NCBI RefSeq assembly: GCF_014905175.1 | Contig: NC_057790.1 | Location: forward strand, 17,510,469 to 17,574,468 | Direction: 5' to 3' | DNA: 64,000 nt | From: Aphidius gifuensis | Taxonomy: Eukaryota; Arthropoda; Insecta; Hymenoptera; Braconidae | In this document: one piece after another, positions 37,601 to 49,408 of the stretch | Numbering within the stretch: position 1 is the stretch's first letter | Layout of the letters: each line of letters begins with the position of its first letter | The notes under the pieces: generated by a model | What the model was told of the DNA's origin: nothing | What the model saw: only the letters and a program-made list of their open reading frames with translations | The model's database searches: none | Translations under genes and position numbers: made by a program

Positions 37601-39818
37601 TTACGATCACTATCTTCATCATCATCATCATCTTCATCAGCTTCTTGTACTGGTGCACCACGATTTGATCTAACACCTCTACTTTCTTCATCAACATTTG
37701 CTGTTGATACATCAGCATCACCTTGTGTATGTGGATTTAATTCAGAAAAATCACGCCATTTAGCAGCAACTAACATCATTAATTTAGACATTGGTACTTT
37801 TGGATTTTCTTTAGCCAATAAAGGTCTAACATGTTGTTGAAATAATTTATATGTTGTTAAATTTTGAAAATCAGCATCACTATAATCAATTTGTACATCA
37901 GTTAAATCAAATGTACTACAAACTTCTTCAATTGTTGGCATTCCAGTTGCTGGTTCTTGACTTTGTGTTGTTGATGTATTATGACTTGATGATTTACGTG
38001 ATGATGATTTTCTACTTTTACGATTACTACCATAATCACTATCTTCACCAGCACCATCAGCAACTTCACCAGTACCACCAACACCTCCTCCACCATAATC
38101 ACTTTCATCACCAGAATCAGATTTTTTCTTTTTCTTCTTTTTTTTTCCTTTTTTATCCTCACTTCTAGCTTTCCTTTTTTTGCCTTTTTTCTTTTTTCGT
38201 TCTTCTGGCTCATAATCATCATCTTCCTTCTCGAAAAAAAATAAAATAAAATTTATACATAAATTCATAAACATTATTAATTGCTAATAAATTTTAAATA
38301 TTTTATACTTACAAGTCTTTGTGGATCTTCAGCATCAGATGAACCATCTAATGGTGGATTTACATTTGCTACTGTTGCAGCTGTTTCATCAACATCCTCT
38401 TCTCCTGTAAATTATTAAAAAAATTTATATTTAATAATAAATCTCAATTTAATGATGCATTAATTAAACATTATGTATTTTGTAATTCAAAACATATTTT
38501 CATAACAAGTTATTTCTAGAAAAATCATAGTTTTTTTTTTTTTAATTTTTTTTCTCTCTTCTTCTTCTTATTTCATAATAAAAATAATAATAATTTCTGC
38601 AAAATATCGTTTTTGAACTAATCCGCGTTTCATGGGTGCTTTGTGCAAGTGTACGGCCGCCATTTTCCTGAAGGGCGAATACAACCATACATTCTCCTTG
38701 TCAGCTAATTTTTTTTTTACTTCGTAAATAGGTATTTTTTTTTTTTTTTTTTTCGTAAGCGTCAAATTAGGTTACTCAAAATTAACAAACAAACTTTAAC
38801 TCATTTTTTTACATTGAATTCAACAAGATTTTACAGAGTAAAAAAAATTAGATGAATACAATGAACAACATGATAATATTTTGATATAAATAATTAAAAT
38901 TTTTCATCTTTTTTTTTTTCCCTAATATTTTTCTAAAATTATCTATAAAAACGTTCTTAATAATTATTACGTTTTATGTATCTCCATTAATACATTATAC
39001 CAAATACATAAATATTTAAAAAAAAAAATCCATCAACAACAAAAAAGATCAGTAAAGAGCCAGCATTCATGAAATGAAAAAAAAAAAAATTTTCATGTAA
39101 AAAGAAAGGGAATGATTGCTGACCTTGCAATACCACTAAAATGCATGAAAATTCTGGTATATAAAAATTGCAAAAAAGAGCATATAATAAAACATGTACC
39201 GAGTTTAAATAAATAAATTTAAAAAAAAAAAAAAATATCTATCTATGTCAAATAAATAATAAATAAACAAATATTTGACTTAAAAATTTAAAACTTTACA
39301 TGCTTAAAATTGTAAATAAAAAATATAATATTGAAGCTATCATTTGGTTATAATTTGACAACGTACAAAAAAAGATGATAATAATAATAATAATAATAAA
39401 ATAATAATAATAACAATAAAAGGATTAAAGAAAAATATATAAAAAAAAAATAAAAAAAAATTGAATAAATTATATTGAGGAAAAATGTACTAATTTAATT
39501 GATGCTATTGATATTAAATAAATATACCAACAAGTAAAGATAACAAAATAATGATAAAAAATTAATTTTCCAACTGTTGAAATATATAATGAAAAATCCC
39601 AGGGCCAATTGACATGGCAGCCATCGTACGAAAAGCGCGCGTCCTCCCCTGCGTGTCCCGCAACAGTCTTACCGGACTCCAAGACACATCTCGACACTTT
39701 TTTTTTTGTTCTTGTCATAACTATTTTTTTTTCCGGCAACAAATTTATCACGTTAATGTATATAAAATATATATTACTTACCACCATAATTTTCATCAAC
39801 TTCATCGTCAGATGCCAT
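31700..39818 (-). CDS. Mi-2: Mi-2/CHD4 chromatin-remodelling ATPase
   Basis: Seven exons: 39782-39818, 38313-38404, 37269-38229, 37014-37176, 33821-36780, 33642-33733, 31700-33536, for roughly 2,046 residues (Drosophila Mi-2 is about 1,980). Domain order is diagnostic: a charged N-terminus beginning MASDDEVDENYGG, a CHDNT domain, PHD finger 1 (DYCEVCQQGGEIILCDTC), PHD finger 2 (EFCRVCKDGGELLCCDSC), tandem chromodomains, and the SNF2 ATPase with ADEMGLGKT, VDEAH, LLTGTPLQNN and SRAHRIGQ. C-terminal CHD domains and the CHDCT2 region (WHRRHDYWLLAGIVTHGYGR) follow. Mi-2 is the ATPase of the NuRD and dMec complexes. A Thr-rich then acidic linker of about 250 residues precedes CHDCT2. The junction of exons 3 and 4 does not keep frame: exon 3 ends in phase 1 and exon 4 reads in phase 0. 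Intron 1 is long (1.38 kb) and contains two GC-rich islands. Confidence 0.96.
38656..38666 (-). promoter_or_regulatory. YY1/Pho consensus site in Mi-2 intron 1
   Basis: The minus strand reads AAAATGGCGGC, a match to the YY1/Pleiohomeotic consensus, inside a GC-rich island (about 38610-38690) of the otherwise AT-rich first intron. A second island at 39590-39690 has two opposed Pho cores (ATGGC-A-GCCAT, 39614-39624). Function is inferred only. Confidence 0.4.
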
Positions 39819-41405
39819 TGTCAATTATTTTTATTAAATTAATGTAAAATTCACAATATATGAACCATAAAAAAAAACTTTTTTTTCTTTTTTTTTCTTC
39901 TTTCAACAACGAACGTGGATAAAAACCGCGGGTAAATGCGACATTAACGGCGTTACTTGCACACTGAATATATTGGGTATGTATTGAAAATGGAGTATTT
40001 TTTTATTTCACGCTCACGATCACGCTCACTCACGCTTCCCCAATATATGTAGAGTTCACGGCTTTACTATTAAAAAAAACGACAGTAGCGACGTTAATTT
40101 TTCGTCGTTTTGCGGCAGTTTGTGGCGTTTACCTTTGGCTTTTTTTTTTTTTTTTTTAGTTACATATGTACTATGTGTCTATGTACTATTTTGTAAATGA
40201 TGTATATATTTTTTATAAGTTCGGATAAATTCGGGTGAATCCGGTTACAGTGAATGCCCCAACGCCACGCCGCCGAATGACCCTTGACCCAACACACTGT
40301 GCTCCTTTTCAAATCCCCTCCTCTCACTTTTTTTTGTTTTTTTTTTTTTTTTTTTTCTTCTTTGACACAACTTTCGTTTAGCTATTGTTGTTATTATTTT
40401 TTTGCTTGCTTAGATGTACATATATCACTTGATTTGATAGGAAAGCACAATTAGATTTTATTGGCTTTATCTTTTTGGTAAACGTTGACCTCCAACTGCC
40501 TCCAACTGTCTCAATCACTGATCACGATATTACAGATTACAACCATGTATATTTATGCCACGATGGTTCCACTTCTCCCTCCCCATGACAAGTGCCAACA
40601 AGGGATCAAGCTACCTACTTTATAATCTCTTTTTCCTCTTGTATCACCCTTCATACCCCCCTTTGCAATCTTCCACGCCCGGCAAATATTTTATCTGAAA
40701 ATTTTTTTAAAAATTAGTTAAATTTTTCATCATCATAATTATTAAATATTAACATACATACAATCAATGATTTTTTGTTTTACAATTATTTGTTTTCTTT
40801 TATGTATATAATAAGAGACTTTTATTTTTTTTTGGCAGCTATGTACATTTTAATTTTGTATTTTCAAAAAAAAATTAAAATTTACAAATTGTTTTAACTG
40901 TCAATTTTTGTTTTTTTTTTTTCTATTATTAAAATTTAAATAATATTACTATTTATTACAATTGTTACTTAATATAAATATAATAATTCCATCATCATAA
41001 TTAATATAAAATAATCTTTAAATATCTATAGGAATAAAAGGGATTCACATTTTTTTCTGTCTTTATAATATGGCATTAAAAATTAAACATTTAAATAATA
41101 AAACGTTTAATATTTTTTTCATCATGATTTATGAATTAAAGTGTCATCCTGATGACAATTTTTTAATACAATATTGTACGATAAATATATTTATAGTTTC
41201 GTTGATTGAATTATTGATTTCTGGTTAATTTCTGTTGTTTTTTTTTGCAAGTAGCTACAAGTGTTACAAAAAATATATAGATCTATTCATGTAATAATAA
41301 TTATTTAAAAAAAAAAAAGGTGTAAATAAGAGATATTGTAAATTAAAATAAAATAAAAAATATATCTATGAGCTATTAATTGAAGTTATAGATTAATTAT
41401 AAATT
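39819..41405. promoter_or_regulatory. Mi-2 upstream region
   Basis: GC-richer DNA at about 39900-40360 and 40490-40690 contrasts with AT-rich flanks and is the likely Mi-2 promoter region. It contains repeated CACGCTCAC-like words at 40009-40035 and a perfect direct repeat TGACCC-T-TGACCC (40278-40290), which on the minus strand is a DR1 nuclear-receptor element. From about 40700 to 41405 the sequence is plain AT-rich and presumably includes the 3' UTR of the next gene. Confidence 0.4.
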
Positions 41406-42164
41406 TTAATTATAATCAAAATTACGTGCAGCCCCAAGTCCTTTAATTTTAATAGCTTCAGCAACAGCACGTTCCAAAAAATCTTGCTCATCACCACCAC
41501 CAACACCTCCAATATTATCATTATCATCATCAATTTTATCTTTAATAATATCTTGATTGACAATTGATGATGATGTATTTATTGTAAATATATTATCTGA
41601 TGATGTTGTTGCATATGGAATGTTTGTATCATTAATTTTATTATCTAAATTGGAATGATTTTGTTGTATAATATTATTACTCCATGATGAATTTTTATCA
41701 TCAATATATGTATCAAATTCTGTAGGATCATCAGAATCTGATACTAAACCATGATTTTTAATAGCCATCATAACTGCTGTATTTTCCATTTCAGTACCAC
41801 GAAATAAACGAAATTGTGATGGATCAGCTTGTGGTCCTAGTATATAATTTTCCATAACACGATTAATTGTATTATCAACAAAACCTTTTGCAACTTGACA
41901 TGCTTGCCATCTTTCAAGTGTTAATCTTTCATTTCTATCATATTCACTTTCTGTTTCACTATGATTATCATCTTGTTCAGCTATTTGATAAATCTAAACG
42001 AAAAATATCAATTATTACATAAAATTTTTTACTCAATTTATAATTAATTAATCTTTAATTACCATTTGTTGTTTATTATCATCAATAAGTTGTATGCATT
42101 GTCGTTTTGATGGTACAGCACGTTCATGATCCTCTGTATCAGACTCCTCAACATCAGTTGCCAT
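41406..42164 (-). CDS. Unrecognised acidic protein, 229 residues
   Basis: Two exons (42063-42164, 41406-41993) join in phase 0. The N-terminus is acidic (MATDVEESDTEDHERAV). A central segment at about residues 50-85 (RWQACQVAKGFVDNTINRVM) and a C-terminal segment (FLERAVAEAIKIKGL) look like conserved amphipathic helices. They are separated by an Asn/Asp/Ser-rich, low-complexity linker with a Gly-rich run. There is no signal peptide, membrane segment or zinc motif. Helix-linker-helix architecture with acidic disorder suggests a nuclear or adaptor protein, but no family was recognised. It is divergent from ABCF3, about 950 bp away. Coding status is supported by the intact splice junction and the sensible start context. 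Confidence 0.7.
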
Positions 42165-43115
42165 TTTAGATTTCAATTTTATAAAATAAAATATATAAAA
42201 TGAAAAAAAAAAAATTTTATATTATAATTTTCAATTGAAGCTAATGTAATTCATAATAAATAAAAATTAAATATAAAAATAATAATAAACAATTTATAAA
42301 AAACCACTTGGCCAAGCCCCTTTATAACGTTTCTTTTTTTTATTCCTTTTTTTTTTAATTTTTTTTTTTATTTCGTTGTATCTTTCTTCTTTACATGTAT
42401 ATTATATGAAAAATATAAACTAAGCTTTTATATATATATCAAGCTCAATGTCTATTTTATAATATAATTAATTTTAAATAACACAAAATAATTATATGAA
42501 TAATAATTATAATGTAAAATTTAAAAATTAATGTAAACACATGATTTAATTGAGTTGATGAATCAAAACATTGAAACGAGGTATGTACAAACGTCAATAT
42601 GAGGTGGTGGTGTATTACTGGTGCCCTGCAACAAGCAACCAAGAATATAGCATCAAAATGGCGAATATAACAATATAAATCACAATAATATTATATATTA
42701 TTTATAATTAATCAAAAATTATTCATCCAAGCTGAAATTTTGTAAAATTTTCTTTCTTAAAAATCATAAAAATATGCATCGTGACACGAGTCCAATCATA
42801 TTTTAACTAACCCCCTTCATCAATCAATAACAAACAAAAAAAAAAAAAATTAGTTCGTAAAATGTTATTAAAACCAAGCTTTATATTTTTCACTCAAGAT
42901 GACGTTGAGATAGAAAACCTCCCAACACACACACACACCCCCAACCAGAATAATCACAAAAAAAAAAAAAAAAAATTCTTATGATGATAGTTTAATTTTT
43001 TTTTTTTTTTTGTTTACCTATATATTAACACAACACTATATACAATAATAAATAAAATTGTAAATATTATTGTTGTTTACAATAATAATTGTGTAATATT
43101 GATAATTTTTATAGT
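42165..43115. promoter_or_regulatory. Divergent promoter region, acidic protein / ABCF3
   Basis: About 950 bp of AT-rich DNA contains poly-A and poly-T tracts, a short (AC)n run near 42930 and a YY1-like core (AAAATGGCGA) near 42656. One ATG-proximal reading frame here is not credible as a gene. Confidence 0.35.
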
Positions 43116-45791
43116 ATGGCTTCTTGTAAAGGATATATTAAAAGTCAATTTCCAACGATAGATGATGATTTGTATGGATATGTTGAGGGTATGTTTTTCA
43201 TCAAAATAAATAAATAAAATAAATAAAATAAAAAGATCATCATGTTGTTAATGACACATGTATAAAATAATAATAAACAATAATAATGACGATTGTTTAT
43301 TAATATTGTTTAATTATCAAGGTATACTTGACAGTTCAAAAGATGATTTTGAAGATGGAGATGAAGTTTATGAAGCAATTGGACAAGTGTTACACGAGGT
43401 AGCTGACAAATCAGAAAATGAGGTTAGGTATGTAATCACTATTTAAATTATTATTTAAAATAAAAACATTTGATGATAATAATGTTGATTAAATAATAAT
43501 AAATATACAAGTGTTTAATTTTGTTTTGTTTTGGTTTTTTTTTTCTATTACAGAAAAATATGCAAAAAATTATTGCGAATGTTAAAAGGTAACACAAATG
43601 ACACGACAAATGAAAAACAAAAAAATGGTGTCAATAAAATTCTTACTGGACCAGTACATTTGGGTTCAATGGCTGCAAATTTAGAGGAAGATGTTGAAGA
43701 AATGAAAAGTATATGGGTTACAACAAGAGATGATTCAATGGTTAATAATAATTATTAAAATAATGATTTATAAATTCGATAAATATACAAATACATAATG
43801 TTTAATTTTATATTATATATTTTAGAAAGTTGATGCTAGAAAACTTGAAAAAGCTGAAGCTAAACTTCAACAAAAACTTGAAAAAAGAACTGGTCAAGAA
43901 TCATCAAATGTTGCTAAAAATTTAATAAATACAGCACAAGCAAATGAATCAGCAAGTGCAAGTCAAATGATAAGTAAAAAAGAAAGTAGAATGGAAAATA
44001 AAGGAAATACAAATAAAACACAAGATATTAGAATTGAAAATTTCGATATTAGTTTTGGTGATAGAGTATTACTTCAAGGTGCAGATTTAACACTTGCATT
44101 TGGACGTCGTTATGGTTTTATTGGTCGTAATGGTCTTGGTAAAACAACATTACTTCGTATGATATCAAGTAAACAATTAAGAATACCAACACATATACGT
44201 GTACTTCATGTTGAACAAGAAGTTGCTGGTGATGAAACATCAGCATTAAATTCAGTTCTTGAAGCTGATTATGAACGTAGTGCATTATTAAGTCGTGAAG
44301 CTGAATTACAAGCATTAATTGAAAAAGAAGGTGGTAAAAATGATCCACAAATTGGTGATGAATTATCAAAAATTTATGAAGCAATGCAACTTGCTGAAGT
44401 TGATAAAGCACCAGCAAAAGCTAGTGGAATATTATCTGGTCTTGGTTTTTCAGTTGAACGACAATCATGGCCAACAAAATCATTTTCTGGTGGTTGGAGA
44501 ATGCGTCTTGCACTTGCACGTGCATTATTTTCACGTCCAGATTTATTATTACTTGATGAACCAACAAATATGTTGGATATTAAAGCAATAATATGGCTTG
44601 AAAAATATCTTCAATCATGGCCAACAACATTACTTGTTGTATCTCACGATCGTAAATTTTTAGATACTGTACCAACTGATATATTATATTTAAAAGCACA
44701 AAAAATTGAATCATATCGTGGTAATTATGAACAATTTGAAAAAACAAAAGGTGAAAGAGAACGTAATGCACAACGTGAATTTGAAGCACAACAAGCTAAA
44801 AGAGCACATGTACAAGAATTCATTGATCGTTTTCGTTATAATGCAAATCGTGCATCAAGTGTACAAAGTAAAATTAAAATGTTAGAAAAATTACCAGAAT
44901 TAAAAGCCATTGAAAAAGAAGGTGAAGTTACATTAAGATTTCCTGATGTTGTACCACTTAGTCCACCAATATTACAATTAGATGAAGTATCATTTCGTTA
45001 TGATAGTTCACCAAATAATGAATTTTTATTTACTGGTGTTAATTTAACAGCAGCACTTGAATCACGTATTTGTATTGTTGGTGAAAATGGTGCTGGTAAA
45101 ACAACACTACTTAAAATAATAACTGGTACCTTAAGTCCAACACGTGGTACAATACATCTTCATCGTAGTCTTAAATTTGGTTATTTTAGTCAGCATCATG
45201 TTGATCAACTTGATATGAATGTTTGTCCAGTGACATTGTTACAAAATCATTTTCCAGGTAAATACATTAGCATCTTTTTTATCCATCAATTAACATCATA
45301 CTTCTAAAACACAAAATAATTATTAATTATATTATTAAATTTAACAATAGGTAAACCAGTAGAAGAATACAGAAGAATGCTTGGTAGTTTTGGTGTCACT
45401 GGTGATTTAGCATTACAAGTTATTAAATCATTATCTGGTGGTCAAAAATCAAGAGTTGCATTTGCATTAATGTGTGCTGCAAATCCAAATTTTTTGGTAC
45501 TTGATGAACCAACAAATCATCTTGATATTGAATCAATTGAAGCACTTGGTAAAGCACTCAATACATGCCAGGTAATTATTTTTATTTTTTTATACTTCTA
45601 AAACAAAAATCATTTTAATAATATTAATTATTATTAATTTACAGGCTGGAGTTATACTTGTGTCTCACGACGAACGACTTATCCGTTTAGTATGTACTGA
45701 ACTTTGGGTTTGTGGTCAACAATCAGTTCGATGCATTGAAGGTGGTTTTGACGAATACAAAAAGATCATTGAAAAAGAACTAGAAGCATAA
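43116..45791 (+). CDS. ABCF3: ABC protein subfamily F member 3
   Basis: Six exons (43116-43188, 43322-43427, 43554-43740, 43826-45257, 45351-45571, 45645-45791) join in frame to 721 residues (human ABCF3 is about 709). An N-terminal helical region of about 170 residues precedes two ABC ATPase cassettes and no membrane domain. Cassette 1 has Walker A GRNGLGKTT, signature FSGGW and Walker B LLLLDEPTN. Cassette 2 has GENGAGKTT, LSGGQ and LVLDEPTNHLD. Between them lies the ABC_tran_Xtn linker rich in charged residues (FEKTKGERERNAQREFEAQ). ABCF proteins are soluble, ribosome- or translation-associated ATPases; ABCF3 corresponds to yeast GCN20. The N-terminal domain, with LYGYVEGILD, distinguishes it from ABCF1 and ABCF2. 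Confidence 0.95.
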
Positions 45792-46463
45792 TTACAATTT
45801 AAATTTTTCATTTTTTTTTTTTTTTTTTTTTTCTATCAATTATATATATATAACGTCATCAATAAATAAAAAATTCGTAAATGAATTTTTTATACTACTG
45901 AGCATTAAATAACAATCTATTATTTACATTTATAAATGAAATTTTAAAAAAATTATGAAAATAAATCCCAATAATAGGAAAAAAATTATTCAACATTATT
46001 TTTATCATACAGCATATTTGCTTGCGCTTTGTTTATCTATCGTCAAACATGATAAATATAAATTAATTAATTTAATATACTATTAACATATTATGACTGT
46101 TAAATCATTGATTTTTTTTTTTTTTTGCAGTTATATTCTGTTCAACAGTATCACAAGTTTATACATTGTTTTACATATTTATAAATTAAAAATTTGGTCA
46201 CAAATGAATTTATTATTATTTATTAATTTTGACCCTATCTTGTATTTCTTCTATTTTCTCTAAGAAAAGAAAAAATATATATATTAAATATATAAAACCT
46301 CATTGAAAAGGTTTCTAATTTTTTTATAGTTTTTTTTTTTGAAAATTATTTATTATTTAATTATATAATTTGTTTAATTATTATTTCTGTAATATTTCTT
46401 CTTTTCATTCTTTCAAATGACATTAATTTTTATTAATATGTACATAATTATCATGAATGATTA
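45792..46463. other. Convergent intergenic region
   Basis: This holds the 3' flanks of ABCF3 and verprolin. It is AT-rich with a T20-like tract just after the ABCF3 stop and a (TA)n stretch near 45840. No gene was seen. Confidence 0.5.
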
Positions 46464-48194
46464 TTAACATGCTGATGATGCTGCATTGTGTTGCCATTGT
46501 TTAACACCAGACGATGCATTTAATTGAATTGAGCTCGTACTTGATTGGGATGGTGGTGGAGGTGGTGCTGGTGCTTGTTGTTTAGCCGCTGTAATATTTC
46601 CCAAAAGAACAATTGTTTTTCTTTGTTATTTATTTAGTTGTTGTTTTTTATTTTTTTTCATTCCAACAATTATGCAAGCTTTAAATGTTTAATCATGCAT
46701 TTAAATTTTCATACATCATAAATGTGTTAAATTAAATATAGAATAAAAAGAAAGATGAAATAAAATATAATATTTTATTTTTTACATATTATTTTAACAA
46801 ATAATAATAAACAATAATAATATATTGTTAATATAGATTATTACTAAGCAAATGATATTTTAATAATATTAAAACAAATGAAAAGTAAAGAAAATGAAAA
46901 AATATATCAACGGGTAATCATAAAACCAAATAGTGAAGGTAATTGATAATAGTTCTCACCATTTTTACTATTGTAGAGTTTTGGTACACCTCGAAATTGT
47001 TCGGGATTTGGAAATGTTGAAATTGAATGAAAAAGTTTAACAAATCTCTGCTCAAAATCATTTGTAATATAACTTGTTTGATTATTTGTTTGATCATTGA
47101 CAAGTGATAAATTACGTGTTGGTGGTGGTGGTGCATGCCTTTGATGACCAGTACTTGTTCTATGTGGTGGTGGTGGAGGTGGTGGTGGCATTGTTGGTAC
47201 AGCAACTCTTGTTGGTGGTGGTGGTGCTGTTCTTGTTGATGATCTTGATGTTGGTGGTGATGGTGGACGTACAACTGGTGGTTTTAATATACGATTTGTC
47301 AAACGATGTTGTGTTTCATTTAAAAAATCTTGTGATTGATGAAGTGATGATGGTGATGGAGCAAGTACAGGTGGTGATCTTGGTAATCTCATACTTTGTG
47401 CTCTTGATACACTTCCAGCTCTTATTAAATCAAGTTTTTTTGGTGGTGGATATGGTTTTGAAGGTGGTGTTGATAATGTTGCTTGTAATGGTGATGCTGT
47501 TGTTGTTATTGTTGGTGTTGGTGTTGCTGGTGTTGGTGTTGCTGTTGATGATGATTGTCCTGGTGGTTTTCGTGCAATAACTGGTTTTCCAAAACCTTTT
47601 AATGTATCATTTGTATTTATATCATTTGTATTTGACATTTGTGGTTTTTGAGTTGCTGGAGGTGGTACTGGTGGTGGTCCACGTTTTATTGTATGACTGT
47701 ATGATAAATTTCCTGTTGATGGAGGTGATGGACTATTATCTTTATCAACAATTGTACCACGAAGACCAGTTGGTTTTAATTTTGGCATTCCACCAGCAAA
47801 TAAACCTCCTAAATTTATTGGACTACCACCATTATTGTTACTTGTATTTTTTGTTAATGATGTTGGACTTGTAAGTGAATTATTATTATTATTTGTGTTA
47901 TTATTACTATTATTATTGCCATTGACATTTCCATTTTTTACCCTTCCTGAAAAAAAATAATAATAAAATATTATTTATTCATTTGTTTTTGTTTATTATG
48001 AAAATTAACTAAATTATTATTTTGATAATATTATTACCTGCTATACATGGAGCACTTTTATCAATAGTTACTGTTTTTTTTAATTGTTTTCCATTTCTTA
48101 TTGATTGTAGCAATAAATTAACTCCTGTATCAGAACCTGCTGCTGGAGGTCCAATGTTAAAAGAAGGCGGTGGTGGTGGTGGTGGAGCAGACAT
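46464..48194 (-). CDS. Vrp1: Verprolin / WASP-interacting protein
   Basis: Three exons (48038-48194, 46960-47946, 46464-46588) join in frame to 422 residues. It opens with a poly-Pro actin/profilin-binding run (MSAPPPPPPPSF) and a WH2 domain at about residues 20-45 (LLLQSIRNGKQLKKT), which binds monomeric actin. A Pro-rich centre follows, with SH3-type PPPP runs and an Asn-rich tract coded by repeated AAT. Near residues 345-375 is the WASP EVH1-binding segment (FEQRFVKLFHSISTFP, then RGVPKLYNS). WIP/verprolin stabilises WASP and promotes Arp2/3 actin assembly; in flies Vrp1 is needed for myoblast fusion. If the last intron is not removed, the frame ends after about 18 other residues at 46907, giving an alternative C-terminus. 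The Pro-rich code produces long false frames on the plus strand. Confidence 0.9.
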
Positions 48195-48989
48195 TTTAAT
48201 TATTATCTAAAAAATAAAAACAACAAATTTATTATCTGCTTAATGTAGTTGATACATTACTATTATTGATATGAAAAATAAATTAGGTAGGAGTAAAATA
48301 TAGTAAAATGACTCATTAGATGCAAATGAATGAATCACAAAATAGTTGACTAGTTATGTTTACAAAATATTGTTGAAACAATTATCAAAATATTAGAACT
48401 ATTGAAATTTTGATCAACATTGTGACTAATACAATTAATAATTTTACAAATTATTATTTATATTTAATAAATACTTATCAATTAATATTGTGAGAGTATT
48501 ATTTACCTTTTGACTTGTTTCTTTTTTAACTTATTTATTTATAAAATCGTCGATTAGTCAATTTATTGTGAAAATAAAATTGACTTTCAAATTTAATATG
48601 CACACAACAATTAATAGTTTGTGACGAATAATTATTTGTTTTCTCTAAATTGACACAAAAGGTGACTAAAGTGAAAATATAAACCACAAAAATACACTGA
48701 CAAACTGACAATGAGTTTGACTTCACTTGTACTGATTAACTTATTTTTCACTTGTCTCACACGTCTTTTAATCTATTTATTTTGTATTTGTACGTGTGGT
48801 ATATAATCTATTTGTATCACAAATTTATAATTTATCCATGTCCCCCACATTATTTTCAACATAAAAATAATTTTAGGACAAAAATAAAAAAAAAAAATTG
48901 GGTGTTGACTCAATAGTAGCGCTGCCACTGTTTTTTTTTTTTTTTATTATTATTTTCTCTTTTTTTTTTTTCTCCCATCCAGCCACGTA
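48195..48989 (-). promoter_or_regulatory. Verprolin upstream region
   Basis: AT-rich DNA 5' of verprolin, up to the transposon target site. It probably includes an untranslated exon and the promoter, but no element can be placed. It also formed part of the divergent interval shared with SLC33A1 before the transposon inserted. Confidence 0.35.
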
Positions 48990-48997
48990 CTGACGTA
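48990..48997. repeat. hAT target-site duplication, left copy
   Basis: The 8-bp word CTGACGTA immediately precedes the left terminal repeat and is repeated exactly at 53657-53664. An 8-bp duplication is the hallmark of hAT insertion. Confidence 0.95.
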
Positions 48998-49010
48998 CAG
49001 GGTTGGGCAT
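48998..49010 (+). repeat. hAT left terminal inverted repeat
   Basis: CAGGGTTGGGCAT pairs with the right end (53644-53656), with one mismatch at position 10. The two ends diverge after base 13. Confidence 0.93.
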
Positions 49011-49044
49011 ATTGTGAGTTTTTGAGTTGTTTACAATTATCCAT

Positions 49045-49090
49045 GGATAAAACGTTTAAAACGTATAAAACAGGATAAAACGGATAAAAC
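49045..49090 (+). repeat. Left subterminal cluster of five 9-bp motifs
   Basis: GGATAAAAC (49045), GTTTAAAAC (49054), GTATAAAAC (49063), GGATAAAAC (49073) and GGATAAAAC (49082) are head-to-tail, with one spacer base in total. The consensus is G[G/T][A/T]TAAAAC. Subterminal repeats of this type bind hAT transposases through their BED finger in known elements; here that is inferred. Confidence 0.85.
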
Positions 49091-49408
49091 CCACGTGACC
49101 TCTCAAGAGTTCAAACTTGTACGTTTTCTTATCTGTTGTGGGTAATCTCACTGGTTTTCACTCTTATCGACTATAATTACACTCCTGACCTGTCAAACAT
49201 AGGATTAATAAAATTTATAACAACAAACACTTGTTATTTTATAAACATCAATAACAACAAACTTTATAAACATATTATTCATAAAATTTATAAGCATATA
49301 CTTCATATTATTTATTTATGAACGAAATTTATAAACATATATTAAAAAAAAATATTAATAATAACAAATACTTGTTATTTAATAAATATAACACATTAAT
49401 TCAACAAA

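Noticed and set aside
39470..39847. Three open frames around Mi-2 exon 1 and the intronic GC island
   Set aside because: They overlap the Mi-2 start exon and intron, have no family features, and mutually overlap on both strands.
47104..47580. 158-residue plus-strand open frame opposite verprolin
   Set aside because: Complement of Pro-rich coding (CCA becomes TGG/GTG), giving an implausible Val/Leu polymer.
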